Below are positions 45,145 to 54,575 of a stretch of DNA of 64,000 nt, piece after piece. Numbering within the stretch: the stretch's first letter is position 1; every line of letters begins with the position of its first letter. A program made the translations under genes and the position numbers. The notes beneath the pieces are model-generated. The model was not told the DNA's origin. It was given only the letters and a program-made list of their open reading frames with translations, and did not search any database. Source of the DNA: Desulfovirgula sp. (GTDB lineage Bacteria > Bacillota > Desulfotomaculia > Desulfotomaculales > Desulfovirgulaceae); assembly GCA_020725525.1 (NCBI GenBank), contig DYEX01000142.1, positions 1-64,000 of the forward strand, given 5' to 3'.

Positions 45145-45426
45145 TCACCAGCTGCCGGCCAGCTCCACGGTATCAACAATACCGACAATGGCAGCATCTA
45201 CCGGTACCAGCACGTCAGCACCAGTCATTGTGCGTGAGGCAGGTGATCCCATCACTACCAGTACCGTTTCCCCAACTCCAGCCCCAACGGTATCCACAGC
45301 TACAAATTCTTCAACCCCCGTTTTTTTACCGGGCTGCAGCGTTTCGACCACCAGGAGCTTGAAGCCGGTCAACCGCTCATCCTTCCGCGTGGAAACTACT
45401 GTCCCAATCACCCGTCCCAAAATCAT
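45145..45426 (-). CDS. pduN: Microcompartment vertex protein, EutN/CcmL/PduN family
   Basis: A 93-residue pentameric vertex protein that closes the corners of the shell. The family pattern is clear: MILGRVIGTVVSTRKDERLTG, LLVVETLQPGK, FVAVDTVGAGVGETVLVVMGS and the C-terminal DAAIVGIVDTVEL. The ATG is preceded by AAAGG. The gene is next to pduO. Confidence 0.94.
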   Translation of the reverse strand: MILGRVIGTVVSTRKDERLTGFKLLVVETLQPGKKTGVEEFVAVDTVGAGVGETVLVVMGSPASRTMTGADVLVPVDAAIVGIVDTVELAGSW

Positions 45427-45478
45427 CCTTTGTTCGCCTGCCTCTCTTTAAACCATTCACTTCTCAAACTGAACGGGG

Positions 45479-46360
45479 TCATACTTCTTCAACCTGCCAG
45501 CCGGCACCCCGGATTATATCCCAGGCCAGCGGTGTAACCAGTGCTCCCCTGGGAATCCTGACCACACCCTTATTGTTCACCAGGGCATCCAGTTCCGTCC
45601 GGGTAATAACCATGCGCCGGTCAGAACGCTGCTCCACTGCCGGCACACTCGATAAAACGGCAGGCAACTGGTAGGGGCTTTCGGGCACGTTTTTACTCCT
45701 TAACAGCAACTGAGGAGCAGTTCCGGGATCAGCCCGCCTTCCAATCATTTCTGCCACCACACTGCCCAATTCCCGGGCCGGCACCAGAGTGACCCCGTAA
45801 CCCGCAATTTTTTCCAGGTTATCTTTCATCGCCTGAACCAGTGGCGGGCGGCCACGGTTCATTCCCAAACGGGCAAAACCTTCGCTGGCGGGGTCTGCTG
45901 CATCACCGGCCGCTATCACCGGCAGCCCGCGCATCAGAGCATCCGCCAGCACCTCTGCTGCTGCCGAATCCAGCAGCAGCGAGGCCAGGCGGGCTGCAGT
46001 GGCTCGTGTGAGTACGGGCACGACCACCAGATCACAAAGCTTGAGAACCTCTGTGCTCCTGCCACGGCTGTTTTTACCTTCAATCAAAACATCGACAGCC
46101 TGCAGTTCCCGTCCCCACTTTTCAGGATCATGAATGGCCGCCGCCGACCGGGAAAAAAGGATGAAATACTCCAGCCCCACCCCTCGCTCCTTCTTCAGGC
46201 ATGCCAGCTCTTCCAGAGCAACCCGCGCACCGATGGTCCCACCCGTAACCACAACCAGTATCCTGCGATGCCCGGGCGGAGGTGAAACAGGAACCTGTAC
46301 CCTGTTCAGGCGGCGCAATACCTCTTCTACTATTCGATTCACCAGTTCTTCACCGGTCAT
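45479..46360 (-). CDS. Microcompartment-associated flavoprotein with cargo-like N-terminus
   Basis: A 293-residue member of the flavoprotein family typified by Dfp/UbiX-like decarboxylases. The first 18 residues (GEELVNRIVEEVLRRL) form an amphipathic helix like the cargo peptides of PduD, PduL and PduP, then a Pro-rich linker. The flavoprotein core includes ILVVVTGGTIGARVALEEL, FILFSRSAAAIHD, VLIEGKNSRGRS, CDLVVVPVLTRATAARLASLLLDS and GLPVIAAGDAADP. A C-terminal segment (ITRTELDALVNNKGVVRIP, GALVTPLAWDIIRGAG) is separate and unassigned. Similar genes are known in several microcompartment loci but their reaction is not established. It may bind FMN and help with cofactor recycling or B12 reduction. 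Confidence 0.8.
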   Translation of the reverse strand: MTGEELVNRIVEEVLRRLNRVQVPVSPPPGHRRILVVVTGGTIGARVALEELACLKKERGVGLEYFILFSRSAAAIHDPEKWGRELQAVDVLIEGKNSRGRSTEVLKLCDLVVVPVLTRATAARLASLLLDSAAAEVLADALMRGLPVIAAGDAADPASEGFARLGMNRGRPPLVQAMKDNLEKIAGYGVTLVPARELGSVVAEMIGRRADPGTAPQLLLRSKNVPESPYQLPAVLSSVPAVEQRSDRRMVITRTELDALVNNKGVVRIPRGALVTPLAWDIIRGAGWQVEEV

Positions 46361-46375
46361 TTAAGCTCGCCTCCC

Positions 46376-47206
46376 TTAGCCAGCCGGACAGCAAAGGGCA
46401 ATCCCCAGCGGGGTCACCAGCAGCGGCTCCGGAGGACACAGCACAGGAACATCCAGGTGATGCTCCATCACGTCAACAAAACCGTGAAAGGAGAACGCAC
46501 CGCCAACCAGGTATAAAGTGGGTACATCCCACCCCTGGAGATGACGCCGCACAATAGCTGCTACCTTCTCCATCACCGGGCGGACCAGGGGCAGGAGTTC
46601 CGGCTGCCTGCCCGGATCCAGCTTTATGGCTTCAGCCTCATGAAAAGGTAACCCATAATGCCCGCTGATCACCAGGGTAAAGTGAGTGCCGCCGGTCGGC
46701 TCATCGGCAGTGTATACCACTTCACCTTCCTTAAGGATGGAAATGCCCGTCGTACCGCCACCCACGTCCACCACCGCTCCATCCCGTACCCCCAGCACCG
46801 CGGCTGCAGCAGCAGGTTCATCTACTACATTCACGACCTGAAGTTCCGCACTTTCAACCACGTACCTGGTGGCTCTGGAATCCCTGTCTCCAGTTCCGGG
46901 CGGTACAGCAGTGGCTGCCATCAATAATTCCGCTCCCAGTACCGCGCGCAGGTTCTCCACCAGGCGCCGCACAATATTCACGGCGCCCACATAATCCACC
47001 ACCAGGCCGTCCCGCACCACCTGTGCTGGTTTCACTGCCCCGGCCACCGGGTGGCCGGTTTCGTCTACCACCGCCACCACAACATTGGCAGTACCAAGGT
47101 CGACACCCACACGCAGGCGTCCCTGCCAGGTTTTGAGCGGTTCATCAATACAGGACTTAAAGGAACTGATCAATTCATTTGCCCGCACAAGCTGTTCACT
47201 GGTCAT
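46376..47206 (-). CDS. eutJ: EutJ-like ASKHA chaperone
   Basis: A 276-residue actin/Hsp70-fold ATPase of the EutJ family. Motifs are LRVGVDLGTANVVVAVVDE, VNVVDEPAAAAAVLGV, GAVVDVGGGTTGISIL and YLVGGAFSFHGFVDVM. EutJ is thought to help fold or assemble microcompartment enzymes, though direct proof is scarce. It overlaps the end of pduL by 11 bases and precedes the flavoprotein gene by 15. Finding a eut-type gene in an otherwise pdu-like locus is common in Bacillota. Confidence 0.88.
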   Translation of the reverse strand: MTSEQLVRANELISSFKSCIDEPLKTWQGRLRVGVDLGTANVVVAVVDETGHPVAGAVKPAQVVRDGLVVDYVGAVNIVRRLVENLRAVLGAELLMAATAVPPGTGDRDSRATRYVVESAELQVVNVVDEPAAAAAVLGVRDGAVVDVGGGTTGISILKEGEVVYTADEPTGGTHFTLVISGHYGLPFHEAEAIKLDPGRQPELLPLVRPVMEKVAAIVRRHLQGWDVPTLYLVGGAFSFHGFVDVMEHHLDVPVLCPPEPLLVTPLGIALCCPAG

Positions 47207-47888
47207 GGATGATCACCTGTACATGATCCCCGTTTTTAAGACCGGCCGCATTGGCCTCATCGGTATCGATATGGATTTCCAGGCGGTATGCGGGAGATAC
47301 ACGTACCAGTACCCGGTCGAAAACTACCCGCCGCAATCCTTCCGTCCGCACCCGTACCAGATCTCTATCCTTAAACCCCCAGCGTTCAGCCATATCGGCA
47401 GGCATGTGAATATGCCGCCAGGCCAGTATGACACCCTCCTCCAGGTTGACGGCCCGCCTGGGACCGACCAGAACCGCTCCGGGCGTGCCCGCCAGATCGC
47501 CCGAATCCCGGACCGGAGGGTCGATGCCCAGAAGATAAGAATCGGTACGGGAGATTTCCACCTGCGTTTTCCCCCTCGGTGGACCGAGAACGCGGACGTT
47601 CTGGAGTACGCCGCGCGGCCCGACAACTGTTACGCATTCCCTGGCTGCGTACTGGCCGGGCTGCAGTTCCCTGATGGGAGTCAGGCTATACCCGGGACCG
47701 AAAAGTGCCTCGACATGCTCGGGTGACAGATGAACGTGACGGGCTGATACTCCCACCGGCACCCGCAGGATATCTTGTTCCGCGGCCTGCCGCCGCTGGA
47801 CCTGCGCAACTACCGCCCGCACCAGGGCGTGAATTACATCCCCGGGAATTTCCTGCGGCAGCGCCGCCGCTGATTGTTTCATTTCCAA
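47196..47888 (-). CDS. pduL: Phosphotransacylase PduL
   Basis: Swaps CoA for phosphate on propionyl-CoA inside the shell, regenerating CoA. The 230 residues start with a cargo helix (GDVIHALVRAVVAQVQRR). They then carry the paired PduL domains with zinc-binding His in VGVSARHVHLS, LAWRHIHMPADMAERWGF and RLEIHIDTDEANAAGL. It lacks similarity to Pta, as expected for this family. The 149-base gap before it (47889-48037) has no terminator or gene. The start is probably the in-frame TTG or the ATG two codons later. Confidence 0.94.
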   Translation of the reverse strand: MEMKQSAAALPQEIPGDVIHALVRAVVAQVQRRQAAEQDILRVPVGVSARHVHLSPEHVEALFGPGYSLTPIRELQPGQYAARECVTVVGPRGVLQNVRVLGPPRGKTQVEISRTDSYLLGIDPPVRDSGDLAGTPGAVLVGPRRAVNLEEGVILAWRHIHMPADMAERWGFKDRDLVRVRTEGLRRVVFDRVLVRVSPAYRLEIHIDTDEANAAGLKNGDHVQVIIHDQ

Positions 47889-48037
47889 GCTGCTTCACCT
47901 ACCTGTATTTTTTCCTGTTCCGTGAGCACCGGTGACCCTTGACCAGTTTTATGTCAGCTTTTTCCGGTAGCGTAATGCAGGCTGAAGAGGTATGCTTTCC
48001 CTTTGCGCCGTAAGCAAACCGGAGTACCGCCAGGGTT

Positions 48038-48538
48038 TCATGTTTCAGTGCCTGCGACGCCTTTCGCGCCCGCTCCGGGTTTCCCTGTTTCCAGAACCGG
48101 GGTTGTGCGTTTTTTTTTCTCAGGCTCCAGATTTTCAGTAACGGGATCGGCTTTCGCCGTCTCCGGTCCCGCTTCTTCCCCTGTCACGGAATCTCCAGCA
48201 GCCACGGTCGACCCGTCTCCGGCGGTCAGCCTTGCTTTGAAACGATCACCGCCTCTGGTCCCGGGACTGTTGATGACAGGCTCCACTTCTTGATGGGGAC
48301 GGGGAATGACATGGGAAGATACCACCTTTCCCACCCGCGAAGCAGCAGCTACTCCAGCGCTGACAGCAGCCTTTACTGCTCCCACGTCCCCACGAATCTT
48401 AACCACCACCATTCCGCCGCCCTGTGTCAGTTCGTAACCGACCATCTCCACATTAGCGGCTTTAGCCATGGCATCGGCAGCCTCCACAGCTGCTACCAGT
48501 CCTACCGTTTCAATAAGGCCCAAAGCCCGGGTGGCCAA
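48038..48538 (-). CDS. Microcompartment hexameric shell protein with long hydrophilic tail
   Basis: A 166-residue BMC-H protein. Residues 1-90 are a standard shell domain ([54 protein letters not shown]), close to PduA/PduJ. The following 75 residues are Thr/Glu/Gly/Lys-rich and probably disordered. PduK has a similar layout, but the tail here contains no Cys, so it lacks a PduK-type Fe-S site. The tail may bind cargo or other compartments. The start appears to be TTG, with GGAGGTGACC upstream. Confidence 0.9.
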   Translation of the reverse strand: MATRALGLIETVGLVAAVEAADAMAKAANVEMVGYELTQGGGMVVVKIRGDVGAVKAAVSAGVAAASRVGKVVSSHVIPRPHQEVEPVINSPGTRGGDRFKARLTAGDGSTVAAGDSVTGEEAGPETAKADPVTENLEPEKKKRTTPVLETGKPGAGAKGVAGTET

Positions 48539-48572
48539 TTTCCGGTCACCTCCTCCTGATTAAAACAATGGC

Positions 48573-48938
48573 TTATATGGTCTTGAAGGGCAGCACTTTT
48601 ACCAGCCTTGCCGCATTTGTGCCCACTATCCGTGCTGCTTCCGGCCTTAAATTGAGATGGGCGGTAAACACAGGCTGGTGACGGCGGAGCTTGCGGTGGT
48701 GAATTACGGCTTTACCCTGGCCGTCAAGTCCAATACCCACTTCAAGCGGGGAAAGGCGGGCTGCCTGGTGGCCCAGTTCTTCAGCATCCCCGTTTCCTTC
48801 CTGCACCACCACCGGCACCCCTTCTTCTTCCAGCCCCAGCAAAATCTCCCGCCTCAGGACCCCGGAAACGCTTCGACCCGGACACATCAATACCACCGCC
48901 GGGCGTTCACCCGTCCACCTGTTGTAAACCGGGCTCAT
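48573..48938 (-). CDS. pduH: Diol dehydratase reactivase small subunit
   Basis: A 121-residue protein with a fold like the dehydratase beta subunit. It swaps with that subunit to release damaged B12. Blocks are PAVVLMCPGRSVSGVLRREIL, GVPVVVQEGNGDAEELGHQAA, LEVGIGLDGQGKAVIHHRKL and IVGTNAARLVKVLPF. The ATG overlaps the end of pduG by 4 bases, so the two subunits are coupled. Confidence 0.93.
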   Translation of the reverse strand: MSPVYNRWTGERPAVVLMCPGRSVSGVLRREILLGLEEEGVPVVVQEGNGDAEELGHQAARLSPLEVGIGLDGQGKAVIHHRKLRRHQPVFTAHLNLRPEAARIVGTNAARLVKVLPFKTI

Positions 48939-50776
48939 CGGCGTATACCCCCAGCCCGACCATCAACTGCAGACAGGACCAGACCTGTGGCCACCGCGTT
49001 ACGCGGCCCTTCCGTACCCCGGATGTTGGCCCGCCCTGTAACAACACCATAGTGGGCCAGCGCATCAGACATGAGGTGCGGCACTTCAAAGTCCAGGGCA
49101 GACCCGCCGACAAGAACCACAAAATCAATAAGCCGGATGTTTTTCCCCGGAGCCACCTGGCTTAGAGCTCTTAAAGCATTGGTTACAAAAACTTTCTCTT
49201 TGGCCGCCCGCCGCACCGCGCGAATCTTCTCGACAGATTCATTTACAGGAACGGGAACCAGTTCGCCCCTTTCTTTAACCACCACGACCCGGCCGAAAAC
49301 ACCGGGCTCAAGAGCCTGGTCATAGAAAACCACCGTTCCATCTTCCATACGAATGTGGAACAGGCTTTCCACTTTCGCCAGCGGGTAACGCTTGATATCC
49401 TCTGCCAGGTGGCGGTCTTCCAGCCCCAATTCCGAAGCAATGAGCATGGTTACCAGTTCACCGGCCCCTGCCAGGTGAACAAAACTTAATTTTCCCTCCT
49501 GATTGATAAATGCTGCGTCAGTGGAACCGCCACCCAGGTCCAGAATGGCTACAGGCCGGTCCACTCCGGGAGTGGTCAATGCTCCCAGGGTGGCCATCTG
49601 CGCTTCCACCCCGCCGACCTCTACACGGAAGCCCAGCTCCGTTTCCAGCCGGCGGGCAATTTCTTCCATGGGAAAACGGCTGGTTCTGACCATTGCCGCC
49701 AGGGCCACTGCATTTTCATTGGAAAACTCCCCGGCCAGCCCGCCAACCACTCTCTGGGGAACCAGCGTATCAACAGCGAGAATATCCCTGATCCGCACCT
49801 CATCCCTGGACTGGCCGCTTAAATCGGCCATCACCTGCCGGACTTTCTCCAGCATTCCACCCACGTTGGTACCCGGAGTACCGCTGGCATCCATCAGCGG
49901 TGCCACCCGGTCCAAAGCGGCCATGATCTGGCCGGCCCCTTCCTCCAGGTCCACCTCCGCCCGGCCCTTCTCACCTTCCAGGATCACACGACCGGCCGGA
50001 ATGCGGCGTTCCTTTACATCCCCGGCAGGTGTTTTAATTACCACTGCAGAGCGATTGCCGGTGAGTGCCCGGGCTACGGGTACTACATTCCGGGTTTCTT
50101 CGGGAGTCAGATCGAATACCGTAGCGATACCATAAGGGTTTGATAATGTTTGAATCACGCCGCCGGGCGGGGCCACTTCCACCGCTGCGAGCATGGAAAG
50201 CGGCACCCGCTCGAGATACTGCACCTCGTCGACCACCGGAATGGGCTTTTTGACCCTGTTATAAATGAGCACCCCGTCATCCCGCTGGGCAATAGCCCCC
50301 TGCACATCTATACCTTTATCCAGTGCCTGGTTGATCAGGCGGGCAGCAGTATCGTAGGTAATGCTGGCCGGGACCACGGCTACCACACGGTCACCTGGAG
50401 CGCAGGACGGCAACCGGTCCACGGGTACCGTCCTGCCCACTCCCAAACCGGTGCCGCCCGGAGTGGCCGGGTTATGTCCGATCATGGTGGATTCCGTAAT
50501 TATCGTTTCGGTAATAGCCTCCATGGCCACATCTGCGATTACGGGCGTCGCCTCATTCAAACGCAATAAAGAGATGTCATTCAGGCGGCAGCCGGCCCGG
50601 GCCGCAGCTTCTTCCAGGGCCCGCTTTACACCGGGGACATTATCTACCGTCCCCTTTATACCGGTAGTAGGAACGAGCGAACTGGCCAGGAAACTGACCC
50701 GTCCGCCCGCCTCTACCTTAGCCAGAGCTACTTCGGTTGAGTTGTTCCCGATATCCACCCCTGCAATGATCGTCAT
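48935..50776 (-). CDS. pduG: Diol dehydratase reactivase large subunit
   Basis: ATP-dependent chaperone that exchanges inactivated cobalamin on the dehydratase. The 613 residues start with the ASKHA motif AGVDIGNNSTEVALAKV. They continue with GIKGTVDNVPGVKRAL, PTTG-rich and VPVDRLPSCAPGD blocks, and AILDLGGGSTDAAFINQ. The chosen start is the ATG at 50776 with AAAGGAG upstream. The frame remains open to 50803, but that would overlap pduE. The length matches PduG (about 610). Confidence 0.95.
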   Translation of the reverse strand: MTIIAGVDIGNNSTEVALAKVEAGGRVSFLASSLVPTTGIKGTVDNVPGVKRALEEAAARAGCRLNDISLLRLNEATPVIADVAMEAITETIITESTMIGHNPATPGGTGLGVGRTVPVDRLPSCAPGDRVVAVVPASITYDTAARLINQALDKGIDVQGAIAQRDDGVLIYNRVKKPIPVVDEVQYLERVPLSMLAAVEVAPPGGVIQTLSNPYGIATVFDLTPEETRNVVPVARALTGNRSAVVIKTPAGDVKERRIPAGRVILEGEKGRAEVDLEEGAGQIMAALDRVAPLMDASGTPGTNVGGMLEKVRQVMADLSGQSRDEVRIRDILAVDTLVPQRVVGGLAGEFSNENAVALAAMVRTSRFPMEEIARRLETELGFRVEVGGVEAQMATLGALTTPGVDRPVAILDLGGGSTDAAFINQEGKLSFVHLAGAGELVTMLIASELGLEDRHLAEDIKRYPLAKVESLFHIRMEDGTVVFYDQALEPGVFGRVVVVKERGELVPVPVNESVEKIRAVRRAAKEKVFVTNALRALSQVAPGKNIRLIDFVVLVGGSALDFEVPHLMSDALAHYGVVTGRANIRGTEGPRNAVATGLVLSAVDGRAGGIRR

Positions 50777-50799
50777 TGCCCAAGGCTCCTTTGTCTTCT

Positions 50800-51333
50800 T
50801 CATGCAGTACGCAGCCGCCCGCGACGCTCGTAGACATCGGCCGCTTCCCGCACAAAGGCAGCATTGATCCTGGCACCGTACTTTTGCTCCAGTTCGTCGG
50901 CAATGGCCAGAAGCTCCGCCCTGGTCGACCTGTACGGCCTCAAGGCGTTGTAAATCTCCAGGATGCGTTCGTCAGGCACCCTGGTCAGCTCTGCCGCCCG
51001 GCGGAAATTCTGAGCAAGCTGTTTACGGCCGCACGCTTCAGCAATCCGGGCCTGCATGAGCAGGGCGTCCGGCGTGATCCGCACGTCCTGAGGGGTAATT
51101 CTGCCGTTCAGGACGTTTTCAATGGTTAATTCTTCCAGTTTTTTGCCTGTAGCTGTGCGGATTAATTCAGGCCGCTTCTCTGCCAGCGGGTAATCCTTCC
51201 CGGGCTGCAGGTCGCACTCTGCTTTTCCAACTTGGGCGCAGGCACTTGCCGCCGGCGTGTTTTCCTCGCCGGCCACATTGCTCATCTGCTTGATAACTTC
51301 ACGCACCAGCTGCTCTATATAACGGGCATCCAT
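50800..51333 (-). CDS. pduE: Diol/glycerol dehydratase small subunit
   Basis: The gamma subunit of the adenosylcobalamin-dependent dehydratase, 177 residues. The N-terminus (ARYIEQLVREVIKQM) resembles a cargo helix. The conserved body contains DYPLAEKRPELIRTATGKK, LTIENVLNGRITPQDVRIT, AEACGRKQLAQNFRRAAEL and ALRPYRSTRAELLAIADEL. Strong GGAGG sites precede it. It follows pduD after 15 bases. Confidence 0.95.
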   Translation of the reverse strand: MDARYIEQLVREVIKQMSNVAGEENTPAASACAQVGKAECDLQPGKDYPLAEKRPELIRTATGKKLEELTIENVLNGRITPQDVRITPDALLMQARIAEACGRKQLAQNFRRAAELTRVPDERILEIYNALRPYRSTRAELLAIADELEQKYGARINAAFVREAADVYERRGRLRTA

Positions 51334-51348
51334 CGCGGCACCTCCTCC

Positions 51349-52023
51349 TTAGTGAAACCGGGGTTCCAGTTCTGTAGAACTGGCTCCGGGCACCACGAAC
51401 TGTGTTTCTTTGATGTGCATAACCGCTGCCCGGGCCTGGTACTTGGGCCGGGCCATTTGATCGTTGCGAACCGGCACCGGATCCGGGTTTTCACCCCTGG
51501 CATAACGGGCTGCGTTCCGCCCGATAGCCCTGTACGTCTCCAGGTCCAGGAGAGGTGACTGCGGAAACAGTTCCAGGTTGCTTAAAGGAGGAAGGTCTTT
51601 CTGGTGAATCACTGTCGTCCCACGGGATTGAATTCCGATACCTATACCGGAACCCGAAAGTTTGGCCGCCTCATGAGCTATGAAAGCCACATCCGATGTT
51701 TTCCCGACTCTTATCACACGGGCGCGGCAGCCCTCTTCTTCAATACCGGCCATGATTTCACGCAACACATCCGCGTGAGGCAGACCAACAATGGTCCTGG
51801 TAAATTTATCCCCAAATGCGGGCGCAAGACCGATTACCACCTCACTGCGGTCACTGCCGGGCCGCGCTTCCCCTTTTTCTGCCAGCACCAGCCCCTGCCC
51901 TTGCGCTATCGCTGGAGCAGCGGAAGTCCTGTCCACATTCCCCGCATACCCGCTGCTCTGCAACCGCGACATTTCCTGTATTACCTGTTCCACGATCTTC
52001 TCAATCAGGGCGCTGTCCACCAT
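51349..52023 (-). CDS. pduD: Diol/glycerol dehydratase medium subunit
   Basis: The beta subunit, 224 residues, which with the large subunit clamps adenosylcobalamin. The first residues ([15 protein letters not shown]) form the cargo helix that brings the dehydratase into the shell, followed by a flexible linker of about 40 residues. The core contains [42 protein letters not shown] and [21 protein letters not shown]. It follows pduC after 16 bases. Confidence 0.95.
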   Translation of the reverse strand: MVDSALIEKIVEQVIQEMSRLQSSGYAGNVDRTSAAPAIAQGQGLVLAEKGEARPGSDRSEVVIGLAPAFGDKFTRTIVGLPHADVLREIMAGIEEEGCRARVIRVGKTSDVAFIAHEAAKLSGSGIGIGIQSRGTTVIHQKDLPPLSNLELFPQSPLLDLETYRAIGRNAARYARGENPDPVPVRNDQMARPKYQARAAVMHIKETQFVVPGASSTELEPRFH

Positions 52024-52039
52024 TCCCTTTCACCTCCCC

Positions 52040-53713
52040 CTAGATTTCCATGTCTTCAGGCCGCAGAGCCTGGACAATATTCTTGATTTCCTCCCAGCGC
52101 TCCTTACTCAAACGGTAACCGGTTCCTGGACCCCGGTAGTCGTTAAGATCGTTTACTGCAGAGATGACATGGAAATGCTGATCCAGAATGGCAGAGGTAT
52201 GCAGGTAGTCACCGGATACCCTTTGCTTGAGCATGTTGAGTATATTTTGTGCGATATCTTCAAAGCCGTGTTTGGCCAGGGCCTTGACCACATCCAGGCC
52301 GGTCACGCCGCGTGCGATCATGTCCTGAGCCGCCTTGAGGTCTTCTGCCACCTTGCGGGGCGGCATATCTTCGGAACCGTGCGCGTAGGTAGCGGCCTCA
52401 ACTTCCTCGTCGGTGATTTCAGGCAGGCCCAGCTCCTTAAACACCGCCTGCAGCGCCCTGGCTGCCCGGTTGCGTACAGCAACGACTTCTTCCTCGCTGA
52501 CCGGTCTCACACCACCGTCCACCATCAGGTCCCGCTGCAGGATCAGGTAATCGTCCATATCCTCGATATCAAAGTTGGACCCCGCAAACATGTTGTCGTA
52601 GTTGGGTACTGCGCTGTACCCGGAGAAGATAAAGTCCGTACCTGCTGCGAACTGGGGAAGCAGCCGGGCAGTCCGCCGTATATCCGAGTGGGAAAAGGTC
52701 TGGTCGTTACCAGAAGCCACTTCCAGATCCAGCATCATGGTGATCAGGTTTTCAGCCGCCACCGCCCGGATACCTGTAGGTACGGCACCCGGCACGCCGA
52801 TGCAGCTGATGGAACCGTTTTGCAGGCCCTGCACACCCGCACCCTTGGTGAGCATTACGCAGCGGGCTTCCAGGTAAAGCATGGACTTGCCTTCAGCGTA
52901 ACCCATCTGCACCTCCGAACCGGTACCCGAAGTAAAGCGCATCTTCAGGCCGCGGGAAGCGTAAGCCGAGGCCAGGAACGCTTTGGACCACGGCGTATCG
53001 TCACCGTCAACAAACACCTGTTCCGTACCGTAAACCGAAATAGTTTCGGCGTAAGAGGTAAGGCCGCGCATCCCGAGCTGCAACTCGGTAGCTTCCTCCA
53101 GAGCACACTGGGTGAGCACGCCGCCGCGACCCGTCTGGGAACCGACCAGCAGGGACAGGGCGTTGAAAGGAGCATAGCGGACCACGCCCACGGTGGTTTC
53201 CTGCTCGGCAAATCCCCGCAGGGCAGCTTCTGCTGCATCCGCAGCGATCTGCACCGGGTTATCCCGCAAATTGGTGACGTGGCATTGATTGGCCGGCGTC
53301 TTGCGGGCACGCATTTTCATCATGCCCATCATGATTTCCACGATGTTCATGTGCCCGAGCACTTCGACTACTTTGGCCGGGGTCATGCCCTGAGCCAGCC
53401 TGGCAATTTCTGTGCGAGGCACGTTAATGTCCACGATCATCCTGGCAATCTGCGCTGAATCCATGGTCATTACTTCCGGGGCGACACTAACATCGATAAA
53501 ATAATCGGCAATAAATTGCTCGATCATGTCGAAATCTTCACGGCGCTTGCCGTCCATCTCCACTACCCGGCCGTTTTCGATCTTCAGGCTGGGTTTTGGA
53601 TCGAAAGGACTGTTCATGGCTATCAGGCCTACTTCCGGCCATTCCGCCACAAACCCGTCCTGGTTAACCGGCCTTTTTGCCAGAACCTCAAATCGTTTGG
53701 AACGTTTAGCCAT
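52040..53713 (-). CDS. pduC: Adenosylcobalamin-dependent diol/glycerol dehydratase large subunit
   Basis: Catalytic TIM-barrel subunit that converts 1,2-propanediol to propionaldehyde, or glycerol to 3-hydroxypropionaldehyde. The 557 residues match the family length. Substrate and metal residues known in the Klebsiella enzyme are all visible by motif: His in NQCHVTN, Glu in QETTVGVVRYAPFN, Glu in YAETISVYGTE, Gln and Ser in LQNGSISCIGVP, Asp in SGNDQTFSHSD, and Ser in GYSAVPNYDNM. I cannot tell diol from glycerol preference by eye. It lies between pduB and pduD. GGGAGGTGAGG precedes the ATG. Confidence 0.96.
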   Translation of the reverse strand: MAKRSKRFEVLAKRPVNQDGFVAEWPEVGLIAMNSPFDPKPSLKIENGRVVEMDGKRREDFDMIEQFIADYFIDVSVAPEVMTMDSAQIARMIVDINVPRTEIARLAQGMTPAKVVEVLGHMNIVEIMMGMMKMRARKTPANQCHVTNLRDNPVQIAADAAEAALRGFAEQETTVGVVRYAPFNALSLLVGSQTGRGGVLTQCALEEATELQLGMRGLTSYAETISVYGTEQVFVDGDDTPWSKAFLASAYASRGLKMRFTSGTGSEVQMGYAEGKSMLYLEARCVMLTKGAGVQGLQNGSISCIGVPGAVPTGIRAVAAENLITMMLDLEVASGNDQTFSHSDIRRTARLLPQFAAGTDFIFSGYSAVPNYDNMFAGSNFDIEDMDDYLILQRDLMVDGGVRPVSEEEVVAVRNRAARALQAVFKELGLPEITDEEVEAATYAHGSEDMPPRKVAEDLKAAQDMIARGVTGLDVVKALAKHGFEDIAQNILNMLKQRVSGDYLHTSAILDQHFHVISAVNDLNDYRGPGTGYRLSKERWEEIKNIVQALRPEDMEI

Positions 53714-53734
53714 TAATCCTCACCTCCCACACTG

Positions 53735-54559
53735 TTAAATATAGGGCCTGGTCAAGGATTGGGGTTTCTCTCCCATAGTACTGAGCAGGGCGATCCCGAC
53801 TTCCCGGGCAGCAATAAGAGCCTGGCGGACAGCACCGGAATCACCCGAGATAAAAAGGATGGCTTCGTTGGTAAAACTTGTCCCCTTGGCCGGGCTGGCG
53901 TAACCAATCACCTGCACCTCCGCTGCCTTGACCGCTGTATCGCAGCAGACCACGCCGATGGCTGCAGGTGCACCTACGATCAGGCCGAATGCCCGCCCCA
54001 GCGGCGCCCCAAACGCTTTCTCCAGGGCATGGCTGGCCCGCGCCGTATACTGGAACTCCAGATGGCCCGCGTCATTAACGTAAACGTCCCCGAAGGTTCT
54101 CTGTAATTCCTGCAACGCAACTTCCACCGCCCGGCGGGCATCGGAAACTTCCTCGGCTCCGAAGATGATCAGGCTGCCATGACCGGCACCACCCCTGGTA
54201 TCCCGGGGCAGTTCGACAGCCACGACCTCAGTATTGGTTGCCTTCACCGCTTCATCCGCCGCCATGATCTGCGGACCGGCACCAACCCGGCCGCCCAGGA
54301 TGCCGATGGACCGGTAACGGCTGTCCAGCCCCATCTTCTCGTGGAGCAGCGGATCAACGTTGGCAATAACCAGGCCGATAGTATCCCCCATGGCTGTACC
54401 GACAAATTCGGTAGGTAAGGAGGTCAAACCCATTGCTGCAGCCTTTTCGGAAACAGGAGAGGAACTGGCGGGCGCGCTGGATGCCGCAGCACTGCTGCTG
54501 GCCGCACCCACTTTTTTCATCACCTGTTCCAGTACCTTCTGGACCAGTTGCTCATCCAT
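53735..54559 (-). CDS. pduB: Microcompartment trimeric shell protein PduB
   Basis: A 274-residue tandem-BMC shell protein that forms gated trimers. The N-terminus is an amphipathic helix (DEQLVQKVLEQVMKKV) and an Ala/Ser-rich linker. This is like the Salmonella PduB N-terminus, which links shell to cargo. Domain 1 contains FVGTAMGDTIGLVIANVDP and ILGGRVGAGPQIMAADEAVK; domain 2 contains AFGLIVGAPAAIGVVCCDTAVK and EAILFISGDSGAVRQALIAAR. It is 15 bases downstream of the pduA-like gene. Confidence 0.94.
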   Translation of the reverse strand: MDEQLVQKVLEQVMKKVGAASSSAAASSAPASSSPVSEKAAAMGLTSLPTEFVGTAMGDTIGLVIANVDPLLHEKMGLDSRYRSIGILGGRVGAGPQIMAADEAVKATNTEVVAVELPRDTRGGAGHGSLIIFGAEEVSDARRAVEVALQELQRTFGDVYVNDAGHLEFQYTARASHALEKAFGAPLGRAFGLIVGAPAAIGVVCCDTAVKAAEVQVIGYASPAKGTSFTNEAILFISGDSGAVRQALIAAREVGIALLSTMGEKPQSLTRPYI

Positions 54560-54575
54560 CTAAGTCACCTCCAAA

